Assembly: GCA_001770785.1 (NCBI GenBank)
Contig: MERZ01000378.1
Coordinates: 1-13,291, forward strand
Length of the DNA stretch: 13,291 bases
Direction: 5' to 3'
From: Burkholderiales bacterium RIFCSPHIGHO2_12_FULL_61_11
GTDB taxonomy: Bacteria; Pseudomonadota; Gammaproteobacteria; Burkholderiales; Burkholderiaceae_C
Part shown: piece after piece, positions 1-6,971 of the stretch
How positions within the stretch are numbered: position 1 is the first letter of the stretch
Layout: every line of letters starts with the position of its first letter
The notes under the pieces: generated by a model
What the model was told of the DNA's origin: nothing
Database searches by the model: none
Seen by the model: only the letters and a program-made list of their open reading frames with translations
Program-made: the position numbers and the translations under genes

Positions 1-87
1 CCCAAAGAATTTTCTCGGCATCTACCTCAGCACCTCCACCTTTGAGTTTCTTTCATCATCCGGGGCGTCGGCCTGGATTCATGAAAG

Positions 88-651
88 TTAGCCGTTAGCG
101 GCCTGGATGCCCCATTTGGCCAAGGCCGCGTCGTCGCTGCTGCGCGCATCGACCCAGCGCGCGCCTTCGGGGGTTTGCTCTTTTTTCCAGAACGGCGCCT
201 GGGTTTTGAGGTAGTCCATCAAAAACTCGCAGGCCTTGAAGCTTTCACCCCGGTGGGCGGAAGTCACCGCCACCATGACCACCTGATCGAGCGGCTGCAA
301 GAGCCCGACGCGGTGAATCACCCGGGCGGCGAAAATGTCAAAGCGCGCGCAAGCTTCGTCAATCATGGCCTCGATGGCTTTTTCGGTCATGCCGGGGTAG
401 TGCTCAAGCTCCATGGAAAGCACTTCTCCTTGCTGAGCCGACGAACGCAGCGACGGGCCGCCCCTAGCAAGTTCAGCCCCTTCGGGGGGCAGCGAGGACA
501 CGTCAGTGCCGAGCGTGGGGGCCACGTTATGGTCACGCACAGTGCCGATAAAACTGCAGACCGCGCCGACGCGCTGGTCATTTTTGCGTAGCGCGGAAAT
601 CTCGTCAGCGAGATTGAAATCTTCTGTCTGAATGGAGACGCGAGTGTTCAT
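88..651 (-). CDS. moaE: Molybdopterin synthase catalytic subunit MoaE, with an in-frame repeat-derived insert
   Basis: MoaE is the large subunit of molybdopterin synthase. It converts cyclic pyranopterin monophosphate to molybdopterin using sulfur from the MoaD C-terminal thiocarboxylate, in the cytosol. Visible family motifs are FIGTVRD (residues 34-40, with the conserved Arg39), LEHYPGMTEKA (about 82-92), VIHRVG (111-116), VTSAHRGESF (129-138) and LKTQAPFWKKE (148-158), which carries the lysines corresponding to the E. coli catalytic pair. The protein has 187 residues where about 150-155 is usual. The excess sits between HN (41-42) and VLSMELEHYPG (77 on), where homologues have only a few residues; residues 42-66 are encoded by the 74-bp repeat also found in thrC. 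The start is fixed by an AGGAGG ribosome site five bases upstream of the ATG, one base after the moaD stop. Family assignment is secure; function with the insert is inferred. Confidence 0.95.
   Translation of the reverse strand: MNTRVSIQTEDFNLADEISALRKNDQRVGAVCSFIGTVRDHNVAPTLGTDVSSLPPEGAELARGGPSLRSSAQQGEVLSMELEHYPGMTEKAIEAMIDEACARFDIFAARVIHRVGLLQPLDQVVMVAVTSAHRGESFKACEFLMDYLKTQAPFWKKEQTPEGARWVDARSSDDAALAKWGIQAANG
455..528 (-). repeat. 74-bp coding interspersed repeat, copy A (inside moaE)
   Basis: On the plus strand it begins GGGCCGCCCCTAG, has a core GGGGGGCAGCG, and ends AGCGTGGGGGC followed by ACGTT. The second copy is at 3550-3623. Both are exactly 74 bp and align without gaps at 53 of 74 positions by my hand count; the ends and core are nearly identical and two internal stretches are variable. 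The core can fold (GCCCC-TTC-GGGG), and the GCCCC near the left end can pair with the GGGGC near the right end. Read on the gene strand it encodes residues 42-66 of MoaE, starting NVAPTL and ending RGGP, with no stop. The true insertion boundaries may extend a few codons beyond the shared block, because MoaE has about ten more unexplained residues after RGGP. Confidence 0.85.
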
Positions 652-652
652 T

Positions 653-904
653 TCAGCCTCCTGTCACGGGCGGGAAAAAGGCGACTTCGCAACCTTCGGT
701 CAACGTGGCCGACTCGTCGCTCATGACCTGATTGAGCGCCATGCGAACCGACCTTCCGCGTGCCAGGCTGTCGGCGTGCGCGGGGCTGGCCGCCAGCAGT
801 TCATCGCGCAGGGCCGACAGATTGACCGCCAGCGTTTCACGCACCTCAATGCCCTGCCCGATGGCTTCGCGGATGGCGGCAAAGTACTTGATGGTGACTT
901 TCAT
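653..904 (-). CDS. moaD: Molybdopterin synthase sulfur-carrier subunit MoaD
   Basis: An 83-residue ubiquitin-fold protein that supplies sulfur to MoaE as a C-terminal thiocarboxylate. The start MKVTIKYFAAIRE and the end VAFFPPVTGG are typical; the terminal Gly-Gly is the residue pair adenylated by MoeB and then sulfurated. A longer open frame reaches upstream to base 1045, but it runs through moeA and lacks MoaD-like sequence. The ATG at 904-902 is preceded by GAAGG at a normal distance, and that ribosome site overlaps the moeA stop region. The gene begins 10 bases after moeA ends and stops one base before the moaE start, so translation is probably coupled. Length is normal and no key residue is missing. 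Confidence 0.95.
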   Translation of the reverse strand: MKVTIKYFAAIREAIGQGIEVRETLAVNLSALRDELLAASPAHADSLARGRSVRMALNQVMSDESATLTEGCEVAFFPPVTGG

Positions 905-914
905 GGGGCGACCT

Positions 915-2204
915 TCAAGACAGTAGCGCCGAAAATGGAATGAACCGGACCATGTCACCGCGCGCAATGGTTTGGCCAGGCGGGTTATCGACCAGCCCAT
1001 CGCCCCAGACGGCGGAGGTGAGAACGCCCGAGCTTTGGTTGCCAAACAATTCCAGCCCGCCGGTGGCGTTCTGCTTCACACGCAAAAATTCACGACGTTT
1101 ATCGGCTCTGGCCCAATCAAAATCGGCGCGGACAGCTATTGATTCAGGAGCAAGCGCGGTCGCACCCTGGAGTTTGAGAAGAAAGGGCCGGACCAGCAGC
1201 AAAAAAGTCACAAAGCTCGATACCGGATTGCCGGGCAAGCCCATGAAGTGCGCCGCGCCAATATGGCCATACGCAAACGGTTTGCCTGGTTTGATGGCGA
1301 TCTGCCACAGGTCGAGCGCGCCCAGCGCCTGCACTGCCGGCTTGATATGGTCTTCTTCCCCAACCGAGACACCGCCACTGGTCAAAATCAGGTCGTGGCT
1401 TTGGCTTGCGCCCTGGAGCGCGGCCACCGTAGCGTCAAGCCGGTCAGGCACGATGCCCAAATCGGTCACACTGCAGCCCAGCCGCTGCAGCAGGGCCTTC
1501 AGGAAGAAGCGGTTGGAATTGTAAACAGCACCGGGTTTCATGTCGGACGGTAGAACGTCGCCAGGCATCACGAGCTCGTCGCCGGTGGAGAACAAGGCCA
1601 CGCGTGGTCGCCTGGCGACCTGCAGCTTGTCAAAGCCGATGCTGGCGGCCAGGCCGAGCGCGGCGGGGCTCAATCGAGTGCCTTGATGCAGTACCACCGC
1701 GCCGGCGGCAACGTCTTCACCGCGGCGGCGAATCCACTGCCCCAACCTGGGCTGGCTCTGAATGCGAACACCCGAATGGAGCGGGTCGTCGGCCGACACC
1801 GCCTCGCAGTCTTCCTGCATCACCACGGCATCAGCGCCCGGCGGAATGGGCGCGCCGGTGAAAATCCGCGCTGCGCTCGCTGCAGCCAGCGCATGCCCGC
1901 TGCTGCCGGCCGGAATGCGCTGGTTGACCTGCAACACGCCAGCGGCACTGGCCCAGTCGGCGCAACGCACGGCGTAGCCATCCATGGAACTGTTGTCGTG
2001 CGCCGGCACATCCAGGCTGGAAACCAGGTCTTGGGCCAGCACGCGGCCATCGGCATCAAAGGTGGAAACGAGCTCACCACCCGGCAAGGGCGCGGCTCGG
2101 GCCAGCAGTTCCGCCAGTGCCAGATCGAGTGGTTTGAGAGGCGCGCGTAACATACTCGGTGCTGGAACTGTGCGGGCTGGGGTGGGTGCAGAAGCAAGGC
2201 TCAT
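915..2204 (-). CDS. moeA: Molybdopterin molybdenumtransferase MoeA
   Basis: MoeA inserts molybdate into adenylylated molybdopterin to make the active molybdenum cofactor in the cytosol. The 429 residues fit the family. Visible motifs are PAHDNSSMDGYAVR (67-80), IFTGAPIPPGADAVVMQE (about 114-131), TSGGVSVGEEDHIK (275-288, the molybdopterin-binding MoCF-biosynthesis domain), KPGKPFAYG (305-313) and LPGNPVSSFVTF (323-334). The start is uncertain: the ATG used here has no strong ribosome site, and Met18 (ATG ending at 2151), just before RAPLKPLDLAL where family similarity seems to begin, is an alternative. It follows mobB by 36 bases and precedes moaD by 10, consistent with one molybdenum-cofactor transcript. 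Confidence 0.95.
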   Translation of the reverse strand: MSLASAPTPARTVPAPSMLRAPLKPLDLALAELLARAAPLPGGELVSTFDADGRVLAQDLVSSLDVPAHDNSSMDGYAVRCADWASAAGVLQVNQRIPAGSSGHALAAASAARIFTGAPIPPGADAVVMQEDCEAVSADDPLHSGVRIQSQPRLGQWIRRRGEDVAAGAVVLHQGTRLSPAALGLAASIGFDKLQVARRPRVALFSTGDELVMPGDVLPSDMKPGAVYNSNRFFLKALLQRLGCSVTDLGIVPDRLDATVAALQGASQSHDLILTSGGVSVGEEDHIKPAVQALGALDLWQIAIKPGKPFAYGHIGAAHFMGLPGNPVSSFVTFLLLVRPFLLKLQGATALAPESIAVRADFDWARADKRREFLRVKQNATGGLELFGNQSSGVLTSAVWGDGLVDNPPGQTIARGDMVRFIPFSALLS

Positions 2205-2240
2205 GGCGAGGTATCCGGAACTGGCGTGTACAGACGAGGG

Positions 2241-2777
2241 TTAATCGAAACGATCATCAAACGAGTAAGCAAAGCGCTTTTGATTGTTGACCAGGTAATC
2301 GGCCACGGCGTCTGCATCGTTCAAATCCAGCACCGGACGCAAGGTTGCTTGCGGCAACTGCCCGGGCGAGTCAGTGGCGATGGCGACGATAAAGTCATCT
2401 TCCATGTAGCGGGTAGGCTGGCCGGACGAAGCGCGCCAGACTTCAATCTTGAGCAAATCGCTGTGCTTGAAGCCTTCCACCAGCACCCAGTCCACACCCT
2501 CGTACAGCTCGGCAATCAACTGGTGAACCGTCAGTTCGGCAGGCTTTTCAAACTCGCGCATGAGCGCCAGCCTGTTTGTCGAGGCCACCACCACCTCAAA
2601 GGCGCCGGCCTCACGATGCCGGTAGGTATCCTTGCCGGGGTGGTCAATGTCAAAACGGTGATGGGCATGCTTCACGACCGATACCCGCAGCCCGCGCAGC
2701 TTGAGGGCGGGAATCAGCTTTTCCACCAGCGACGTTTTGCCCGAGCCGGAGTACCCGGCAAATCCGATCACGTTCAT
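2241..2777 (-). CDS. mobB: Molybdopterin-guanine dinucleotide biosynthesis protein MobB
   Basis: A 178-residue P-loop GTP-binding protein that assists MobA in attaching GMP to the molybdenum cofactor. The Walker A motif GYSGSGKTS is at residues 8-16, followed by KHAHHRFDIDHPGKDTYRH (about 36-54), which is typical of MobB, and WVLVEGFKHSDLLKIEV (about 97-113). Length matches stand-alone MobB and there is no MobA fusion. It lies between thrC (79 bases upstream) and moeA (36 bases downstream). The thrC-mobB gap is AT-rich and could hold a promoter for the four molybdenum-cofactor genes, but I see no convincing -35/-10 pair. The ribosome site is weak (GAGAAC about 8 bases before the ATG). MobA itself is not in the window. 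Confidence 0.94.
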   Translation of the reverse strand: MNVIGFAGYSGSGKTSLVEKLIPALKLRGLRVSVVKHAHHRFDIDHPGKDTYRHREAGAFEVVVASTNRLALMREFEKPAELTVHQLIAELYEGVDWVLVEGFKHSDLLKIEVWRASSGQPTRYMEDDFIVAIATDSPGQLPQATLRPVLDLNDADAVADYLVNNQKRFAYSFDDRFD

Positions 2778-2855
2778 GAAAGCGTTCTCAATAGAGTAAT
2801 ATTGTTATCACTTAGATAGCTACCTGCGCAAGCAAGATGGTTGCCACTGCCATAT

Positions 2856-4352
2856 TTAATGCACATTTTCTGCAATGTAGCGCTTGATCACTGCCACGTC
2901 GGCGGGCAGCACCTTGACGCGTTTTGGCAAGGCCTCAATGCCCTCAAATCGCGCCGGCCGTTCCGGGAATTTTCCTAGGGCTTCCTCTATCGCTTGAGCA
3001 AACTTGATGGGCAAAGCTGTTTCCAGAACGATCATGGGAACCCCGTGCTGAAGATGCTCGCGCGCCACCTTCACGCCATCGGCGGTATGCGTGTCAATCA
3101 TGGTGGCAAAGCGCTCATAGGTGCTCTTGATCGTGGCCAGCCGGTCGGCGTGCGTGCTCTTGCCGCTGACAAAACCGTAGCGCTCGGCGATGGATTTGAA
3201 GGCCGGATCGGCGCTCAGATCAAAACTGCCCTGGCTGGCCAGTTGGTCATGAAACAGCGCCTTGATTTTGTCGCCATCCCGACCCAGCAGGTCAAACACA
3301 AAACGCTCAAAATTCGAGGCTTTGGAAATATCCATCGACGGACTGGAGGTTTCAAAGGTGTCGGCGCTGCCGCGAACCCGGTAAACGCCAGTGCGAAAGA
3401 ACTCGTCAAGCACATCGTTCTCGTTGGTGGCCACCACCAGACGGTCAATCGGCAGCCCCATGCTGCGCGCCACATGGCCGGCGCAGACATTTCCAAAATT
3501 ACCCGATGGCACGGCAAAACTGACCTTCTCGGTGTTGGCTTTCGCCGCCGGGCCGCCCCTAGGCGAAAGAGCCCCCCCGGGGGGCAGCGCAGCAGACGCA
3601 GTCGCAAGCGTGGGGGCGACGTTTGTGGCTTGAAAATAACCGGCAAAGTAATAAACGACCTGCGCCATCAGGCGCGCCCAGTTGATCGAGTTGACCGTGC
3701 CGATTTTGTACTGGCGCTTGAAATCCAGATCATTGGACACGGCCTTGACGATGTCTTGACAGTCGTCAAATACGCCCTCAATCGCGAGGTTGTGGATGTT
3801 TTCATCCTGCAGGCTGAACATCTGCGCCTGCTGGAACGGGCTCATGCGGCCCTTGGGCGAGGTCATGAAGACGCGCACGCCTTTTTTGCCGCGCATGGCG
3901 TATTCGGCGGCACTGCCGGTGTCGCCGCTGGTGGCGCCCAGGATATTGAGCTCCTCGCCGCGCTGCGCCAGCTGGTACTCGAACAGGTTGCCCAGCAATT
4001 GCATGGCCAGGTCCTTGAAAGCGAGCGTCGGGCCGTTGGACAGGGCTTGCAGGTACAAGCCAGGCTCCAGCGGCCGAATCGGCACAATCTCCGGCGTTCC
4101 AAAAACCGCTTCGGTGTAGGTCTTGCGGCAAATCGCCCGGAGGTCATTCGCGGGAATGTCGTCGATATACAGCGACAGAATTTCGAATGCCAGATCGGCG
4201 TAGGGAAGACGGCGCCAAGCCGCGAGCGTTGCCTGGTCAACTTGCGGGTAGTGCTCTGGCAGGTACAAGCCGCCGTCGGGCGCCAGGCCTTCGAGCAGGA
4301 TTTCGCAAAAGCGCTTGCGCTGACTGTGGCCGCGTGTGGAGATATAGCGCAT
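2856..4352 (-). CDS. thrC: Threonine synthase, with an in-frame repeat-derived insert
   Basis: ThrC is a pyridoxal-phosphate enzyme converting O-phospho-homoserine to threonine. The N-terminal MRYISTRGHSQRKRFCEILLEGLA and GGLYLPE are typical of the E. coli-like class. The PLP lysine is Lys113 in TLAFKDLAMQ, and the GATSGDTGSAAEYA loop (139-152) and VPSGNFGNVCAGH (281-293) are intact. The start at 4352 is chosen over the longer open frame because AAGGAGG lies just upstream and the family N-terminus begins there. It shares one base with the hom stop (TGATG), so translation is coupled. Between YYFAGYFQAT (to 243) and EKVSFAVPSGN (from 275) there is an insert of about 28-30 residues; residues 244-268 are encoded by the 74-bp repeat also found in moaE. 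The total is 498 residues where I would expect about 470. Confidence 0.95.
   Translation of the reverse strand: MRYISTRGHSQRKRFCEILLEGLAPDGGLYLPEHYPQVDQATLAAWRRLPYADLAFEILSLYIDDIPANDLRAICRKTYTEAVFGTPEIVPIRPLEPGLYLQALSNGPTLAFKDLAMQLLGNLFEYQLAQRGEELNILGATSGDTGSAAEYAMRGKKGVRVFMTSPKGRMSPFQQAQMFSLQDENIHNLAIEGVFDDCQDIVKAVSNDLDFKRQYKIGTVNSINWARLMAQVVYYFAGYFQATNVAPTLATASAALPPGGALSPRGGPAAKANTEKVSFAVPSGNFGNVCAGHVARSMGLPIDRLVVATNENDVLDEFFRTGVYRVRGSADTFETSSPSMDISKASNFERFVFDLLGRDGDKIKALFHDQLASQGSFDLSADPAFKSIAERYGFVSGKSTHADRLATIKSTYERFATMIDTHTADGVKVAREHLQHGVPMIVLETALPIKFAQAIEEALGKFPERPARFEGIEALPKRVKVLPADVAVIKRYIAENVH
3550..3623 (-). repeat. 74-bp coding interspersed repeat, copy B (inside thrC)
   Basis: This is the same element as at 455-528, in the same orientation relative to the host gene and in the same reading frame, encoding ThrC residues 244-268 (NVAPTL...LPP...RGGP). 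Sixteen of 25 residues are identical to the MoaE copy. The core is a nearly perfect palindrome, GCCCCCCCGGGGGGC, stronger than in copy A. The variable parts are just inside each end (bases 14-20 and 41-50 of the element). No target duplication is recognisable by eye. Confidence 0.85.
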
Positions 4353-5713
4353 CAGGCAAGTTCCTCCTTGCGAATGCGCGTGATGGGCGCCAGCACCGTG
4401 GGCAGCGCCTGCATTTGCGCCAGCGCTTCGTTCATTTTTGCTTCCACACAATCATGCGTGAGGATGATGAGGTCGGTTTGCGTGGAACCCTCGCCGCCCA
4501 CGTCATCGGCCTCGCGCTGCAGCACGGCATCGATGCTGATTCCCAGCGAAGCAAGAATGCCAGTGACTTTTGCCAGCACGCCGGTTTCGTCAGCAACCTT
4601 CAGCCGCAGGTAGTAGCTGGTCACCACGTCGGACATCGGCACGATGGGCAAGTCACTCATGGCCTGAGTCATGGTGTCGGGCTGGAACGCCAGGTAGGGC
4701 ACGCGGTGCTCAGGGTCCGCCGTGTGCAGGCGCGCGATATCAACCAGATCTGCGATCACGGCGCTGGCCGTCGGCTCGCTGCCTGCGCCCTTGCCATAGT
4801 AAAGCGTGGTGCCGACGGCATCGCCCTGCACCACCACCGCGTTCATTGCGCCCTCGACATTGGCAATCAATCGCTTGGTCGGCACCAGGCTCGGATGCAC
4901 GCGCAGCTCGATGCCATTCGCGGCACGCTTGGTAATGCCCAGCAGCTTGATGCGGTAGCCGAGTTGCTCGGCGTAGCGGATATCCTGCGCGGCCAGTTCG
5001 GTGATGCCCTCGACATAGGCCTTGTCGAACTGCACCGGGATGCCAAAGGCAATGGCCGACATCAGCGTCACCTTGTGGCCGGCGTCCACGCCCTCGATGT
5101 CGAAAGTCGGATCGGCCTCGGCGTAGCCCAGGCGCTGCGCGTCCTTCAGTGCCGCATCAAAGTCCAGGCCCTTGTCGCGCATTTCCGACAGGATGAAATT
5201 CGTCGTCCCGTTGATGATGCCGGCGATCCACTGGATGCTGTTGGCGGTCAGACCCTCGCGCAACGCCTTGATGATCGGAATTCCGCCGGCGACGGCCGCC
5301 TCGAAGGCCACCATGACGCCCTTGCGATGCGCGGCGGCGAAGATCTCGGTGCCGTGCACCGCGAGCAGTGCCTTGTTGGCGGTGACTACATGCTTGCCCG
5401 CCGCTATTGCCTCCAGCACCAATGCCTTGGCAATGCCATATCCGCCGATGAGCTCGACCACGATGTCGATGTCGGGGTTGGCGATAACCTGGCGCGCATC
5501 TGCCACCACCTGCACGCCTTCACCCACGACGGCCTTGGCGCGTGTCACGTCCAGGTCGGCCACCATGGTGATTTCGATGCCGCGGCCAGCGCGGCGGCGA
5601 ATCTCTTCCTGGTTGCGTTGCAACACATTGAAGGTGCCGCTACCCACGGTTCCTATGCCCAAAAGGCCTACCCTGATCGGGCTCAAATTCGTCGCTTTTA
5701 TGAAGGGATTCAT
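4352..5713 (-). CDS. hom: Homoserine dehydrogenase
   Basis: Hom reduces aspartate semialdehyde to homoserine with NAD(P)H, the branch-point step toward threonine and methionine. The 453 residues contain the nucleotide-binding GLLGIGTVGSG (16-26), TANKALLA (111-118), GIINGTTNFIL (165-175), EADPTFDIEGVDAGHKVTLMS (199-219, with catalytic Asp and Lys) and a C-terminal ACT domain starting near SYYLRLKVADETGVLAKV (367 on), expected to bind the threonine feedback inhibitor. It is monofunctional, with no aspartate kinase domain. The start MNPFIKATNLSPIRVG is preferred to a longer frame that runs back into alaA, because AAGAGA lies upstream of it and family similarity starts here. It lies 34 bases after alaA and overlaps thrC. 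No thrB is present in the window. Confidence 0.95.
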   Translation of the reverse strand: MNPFIKATNLSPIRVGLLGIGTVGSGTFNVLQRNQEEIRRRAGRGIEITMVADLDVTRAKAVVGEGVQVVADARQVIANPDIDIVVELIGGYGIAKALVLEAIAAGKHVVTANKALLAVHGTEIFAAAHRKGVMVAFEAAVAGGIPIIKALREGLTANSIQWIAGIINGTTNFILSEMRDKGLDFDAALKDAQRLGYAEADPTFDIEGVDAGHKVTLMSAIAFGIPVQFDKAYVEGITELAAQDIRYAEQLGYRIKLLGITKRAANGIELRVHPSLVPTKRLIANVEGAMNAVVVQGDAVGTTLYYGKGAGSEPTASAVIADLVDIARLHTADPEHRVPYLAFQPDTMTQAMSDLPIVPMSDVVTSYYLRLKVADETGVLAKVTGILASLGISIDAVLQREADDVGGEGSTQTDLIILTHDCVEAKMNEALAQMQALPTVLAPITRIRKEELA

Positions 5714-5747
5714 GGTCTCTTGAAGTCTTACTTGTAAAAATAGAAAG

Positions 5748-6971
5748 TCAGATACGGCTATTGCGCCAGGTCTCAAGAAACCTGGCAATGCGCGCGATGG
5801 CTTCGCGCAAGTCGTCTTCATGCGGCAAGAAGACGATGCGGAAATGATCTGGCGTGGCCCAGTTGAAACCGGTGCCCTGCACCAGCATGACGCGTGTGGC
5901 TTCGAGCAATTCCAGAAAAAACTGCCGATCATCAACAATGGGATAAACCTTGGGATCGAGCCGCGGAAACATATACAGCGCCGCACTGGGCTTGACGCAG
6001 CTCACTCCCGGGATCGCGGTAATCAGTTCATACGCCAGATCGCGCTGGCGACGAAGCCGCCCGCCCTCGCCGACCAGATCGTTAATGCTCTGATAGCCGC
6101 CCAGCGCTGTCTGAATCGCCCATTGGCCGGGCACGTTGGAGCACAGCCGCATGTTCGAGAGCATATTGAGCCCCTCGATGTAGTCACTGGCAGGCTTCTT
6201 GTCGCCCGACACCACCATCCAGCCAGCGCGGTAGCCGCAGGAGCGGTAGCTCTTGCTCAAACTATTGAAGGTCAGCGTCAATACGTCTTGCGACAGGCTG
6301 GCAATCGCCGTGTGGCGCACGCGGTCGTAAAGCACCTTGTCATAGACCTCGTCGGCAAAAATCACCAGATTGTGCTTGCGCGCGATTTCGACAATGCCCA
6401 AAAGCAGTTCATCGGAATACAGCGCGCCAGTCGGATTATTGGGATTGATGACGACGATGCCGCGGGTGGATGGCGTGATCTTGGCACGGATATCAGCCAG
6501 GCTGGGCATCCATCCATTGGCTTCATCGCACAGGTAATGCACGGGCGTGCCGCCGGAAAGGCTCGCAGCCGCCGTCCACAAGGGATAGTCGGGCGTGGGC
6601 AGCAGCAATTCATCGCCGTCGTTGAGCAACGCGTTGGTCGCCATCACGATCAGCTCGCTGGCGCCATTGCCCAGGTAAATGTCGTCCAGCGTCACGCCCT
6701 TGATGCCCTGCTTTTGCGTTTCGTGCATCACCGCCTTGCGCGCCGCAAATATGCCCTTGCTGTCCGAATAGCCAGCCGAGTTGGGCAGGTTGCGGATCAT
6801 GTCCTGCTGAATTTCTTCGGGCGAATCAAAACCGAACACGGCGAGATTGCCAATGTTGAGCTTGATGATCTTGTGGCCTTCGTCTTCCATCTGCTTGGCC
6901 CGGTCCATGATGGGGCCGCGGATGTCGTAGCAGACATTGGCTAATTTGGCAGATTTGGTGATCAGTTTCAT
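5748..6971 (-). CDS. alaA: AlaA-type alanine (glutamate-pyruvate) aminotransferase
   Basis: A 407-residue class I PLP aminotransferase that strongly resembles E. coli AlaA along its whole length, for example KLANVCYDIRGP, NGASELIVMATNALLN, PDYPLWTAAASLSGG, INPNNPTGALYS, IFADEVYDK, GYIEGL-like YIEGLNMLSNMRLC and ALGGYQSIND. AlaA makes alanine from pyruvate and glutamate. The PLP lysine is Lys240 in FNSLSKSYR, Asp207 is in FADEVYD, and Asn179 is in NPNNPTG. The start MKLITKSAKL is chosen over an upstream in-frame extension because it matches the family N-terminus and has AAAAGAG upstream. E. coli AlaA has NPAPFGFD where this protein has NLAVFGFD (42-49). It is the first clear gene of the minus-strand run; the exact amino donor is inferred from similarity only. 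Confidence 0.9.
   Translation of the reverse strand: MKLITKSAKLANVCYDIRGPIMDRAKQMEDEGHKIIKLNIGNLAVFGFDSPEEIQQDMIRNLPNSAGYSDSKGIFAARKAVMHETQKQGIKGVTLDDIYLGNGASELIVMATNALLNDGDELLLPTPDYPLWTAAASLSGGTPVHYLCDEANGWMPSLADIRAKITPSTRGIVVINPNNPTGALYSDELLLGIVEIARKHNLVIFADEVYDKVLYDRVRHTAIASLSQDVLTLTFNSLSKSYRSCGYRAGWMVVSGDKKPASDYIEGLNMLSNMRLCSNVPGQWAIQTALGGYQSINDLVGEGGRLRRQRDLAYELITAIPGVSCVKPSAALYMFPRLDPKVYPIVDDRQFFLELLEATRVMLVQGTGFNWATPDHFRIVFLPHEDDLREAIARIARFLETWRNSRI

Noticed and set aside
69..108. 10-bp direct repeat CGGCCTGGAT on both sides of the moaE stop
   Set aside because: One pair of 10-mers with no further similarity; easily chance, and no mobile element lies between.
2994..4613. Long plus-strand open frame of 539 codons opposite thrC and hom
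   Set aside because: It is antisense to two well-conserved genes and its translation has no recognisable family; it arises from codon bias at high GC.
4187..5737. Long plus-strand open frame of 516 codons opposite hom
   Set aside because: Antisense shadow of hom; His/Gln/Arg-rich translation typical of reverse-strand reading.
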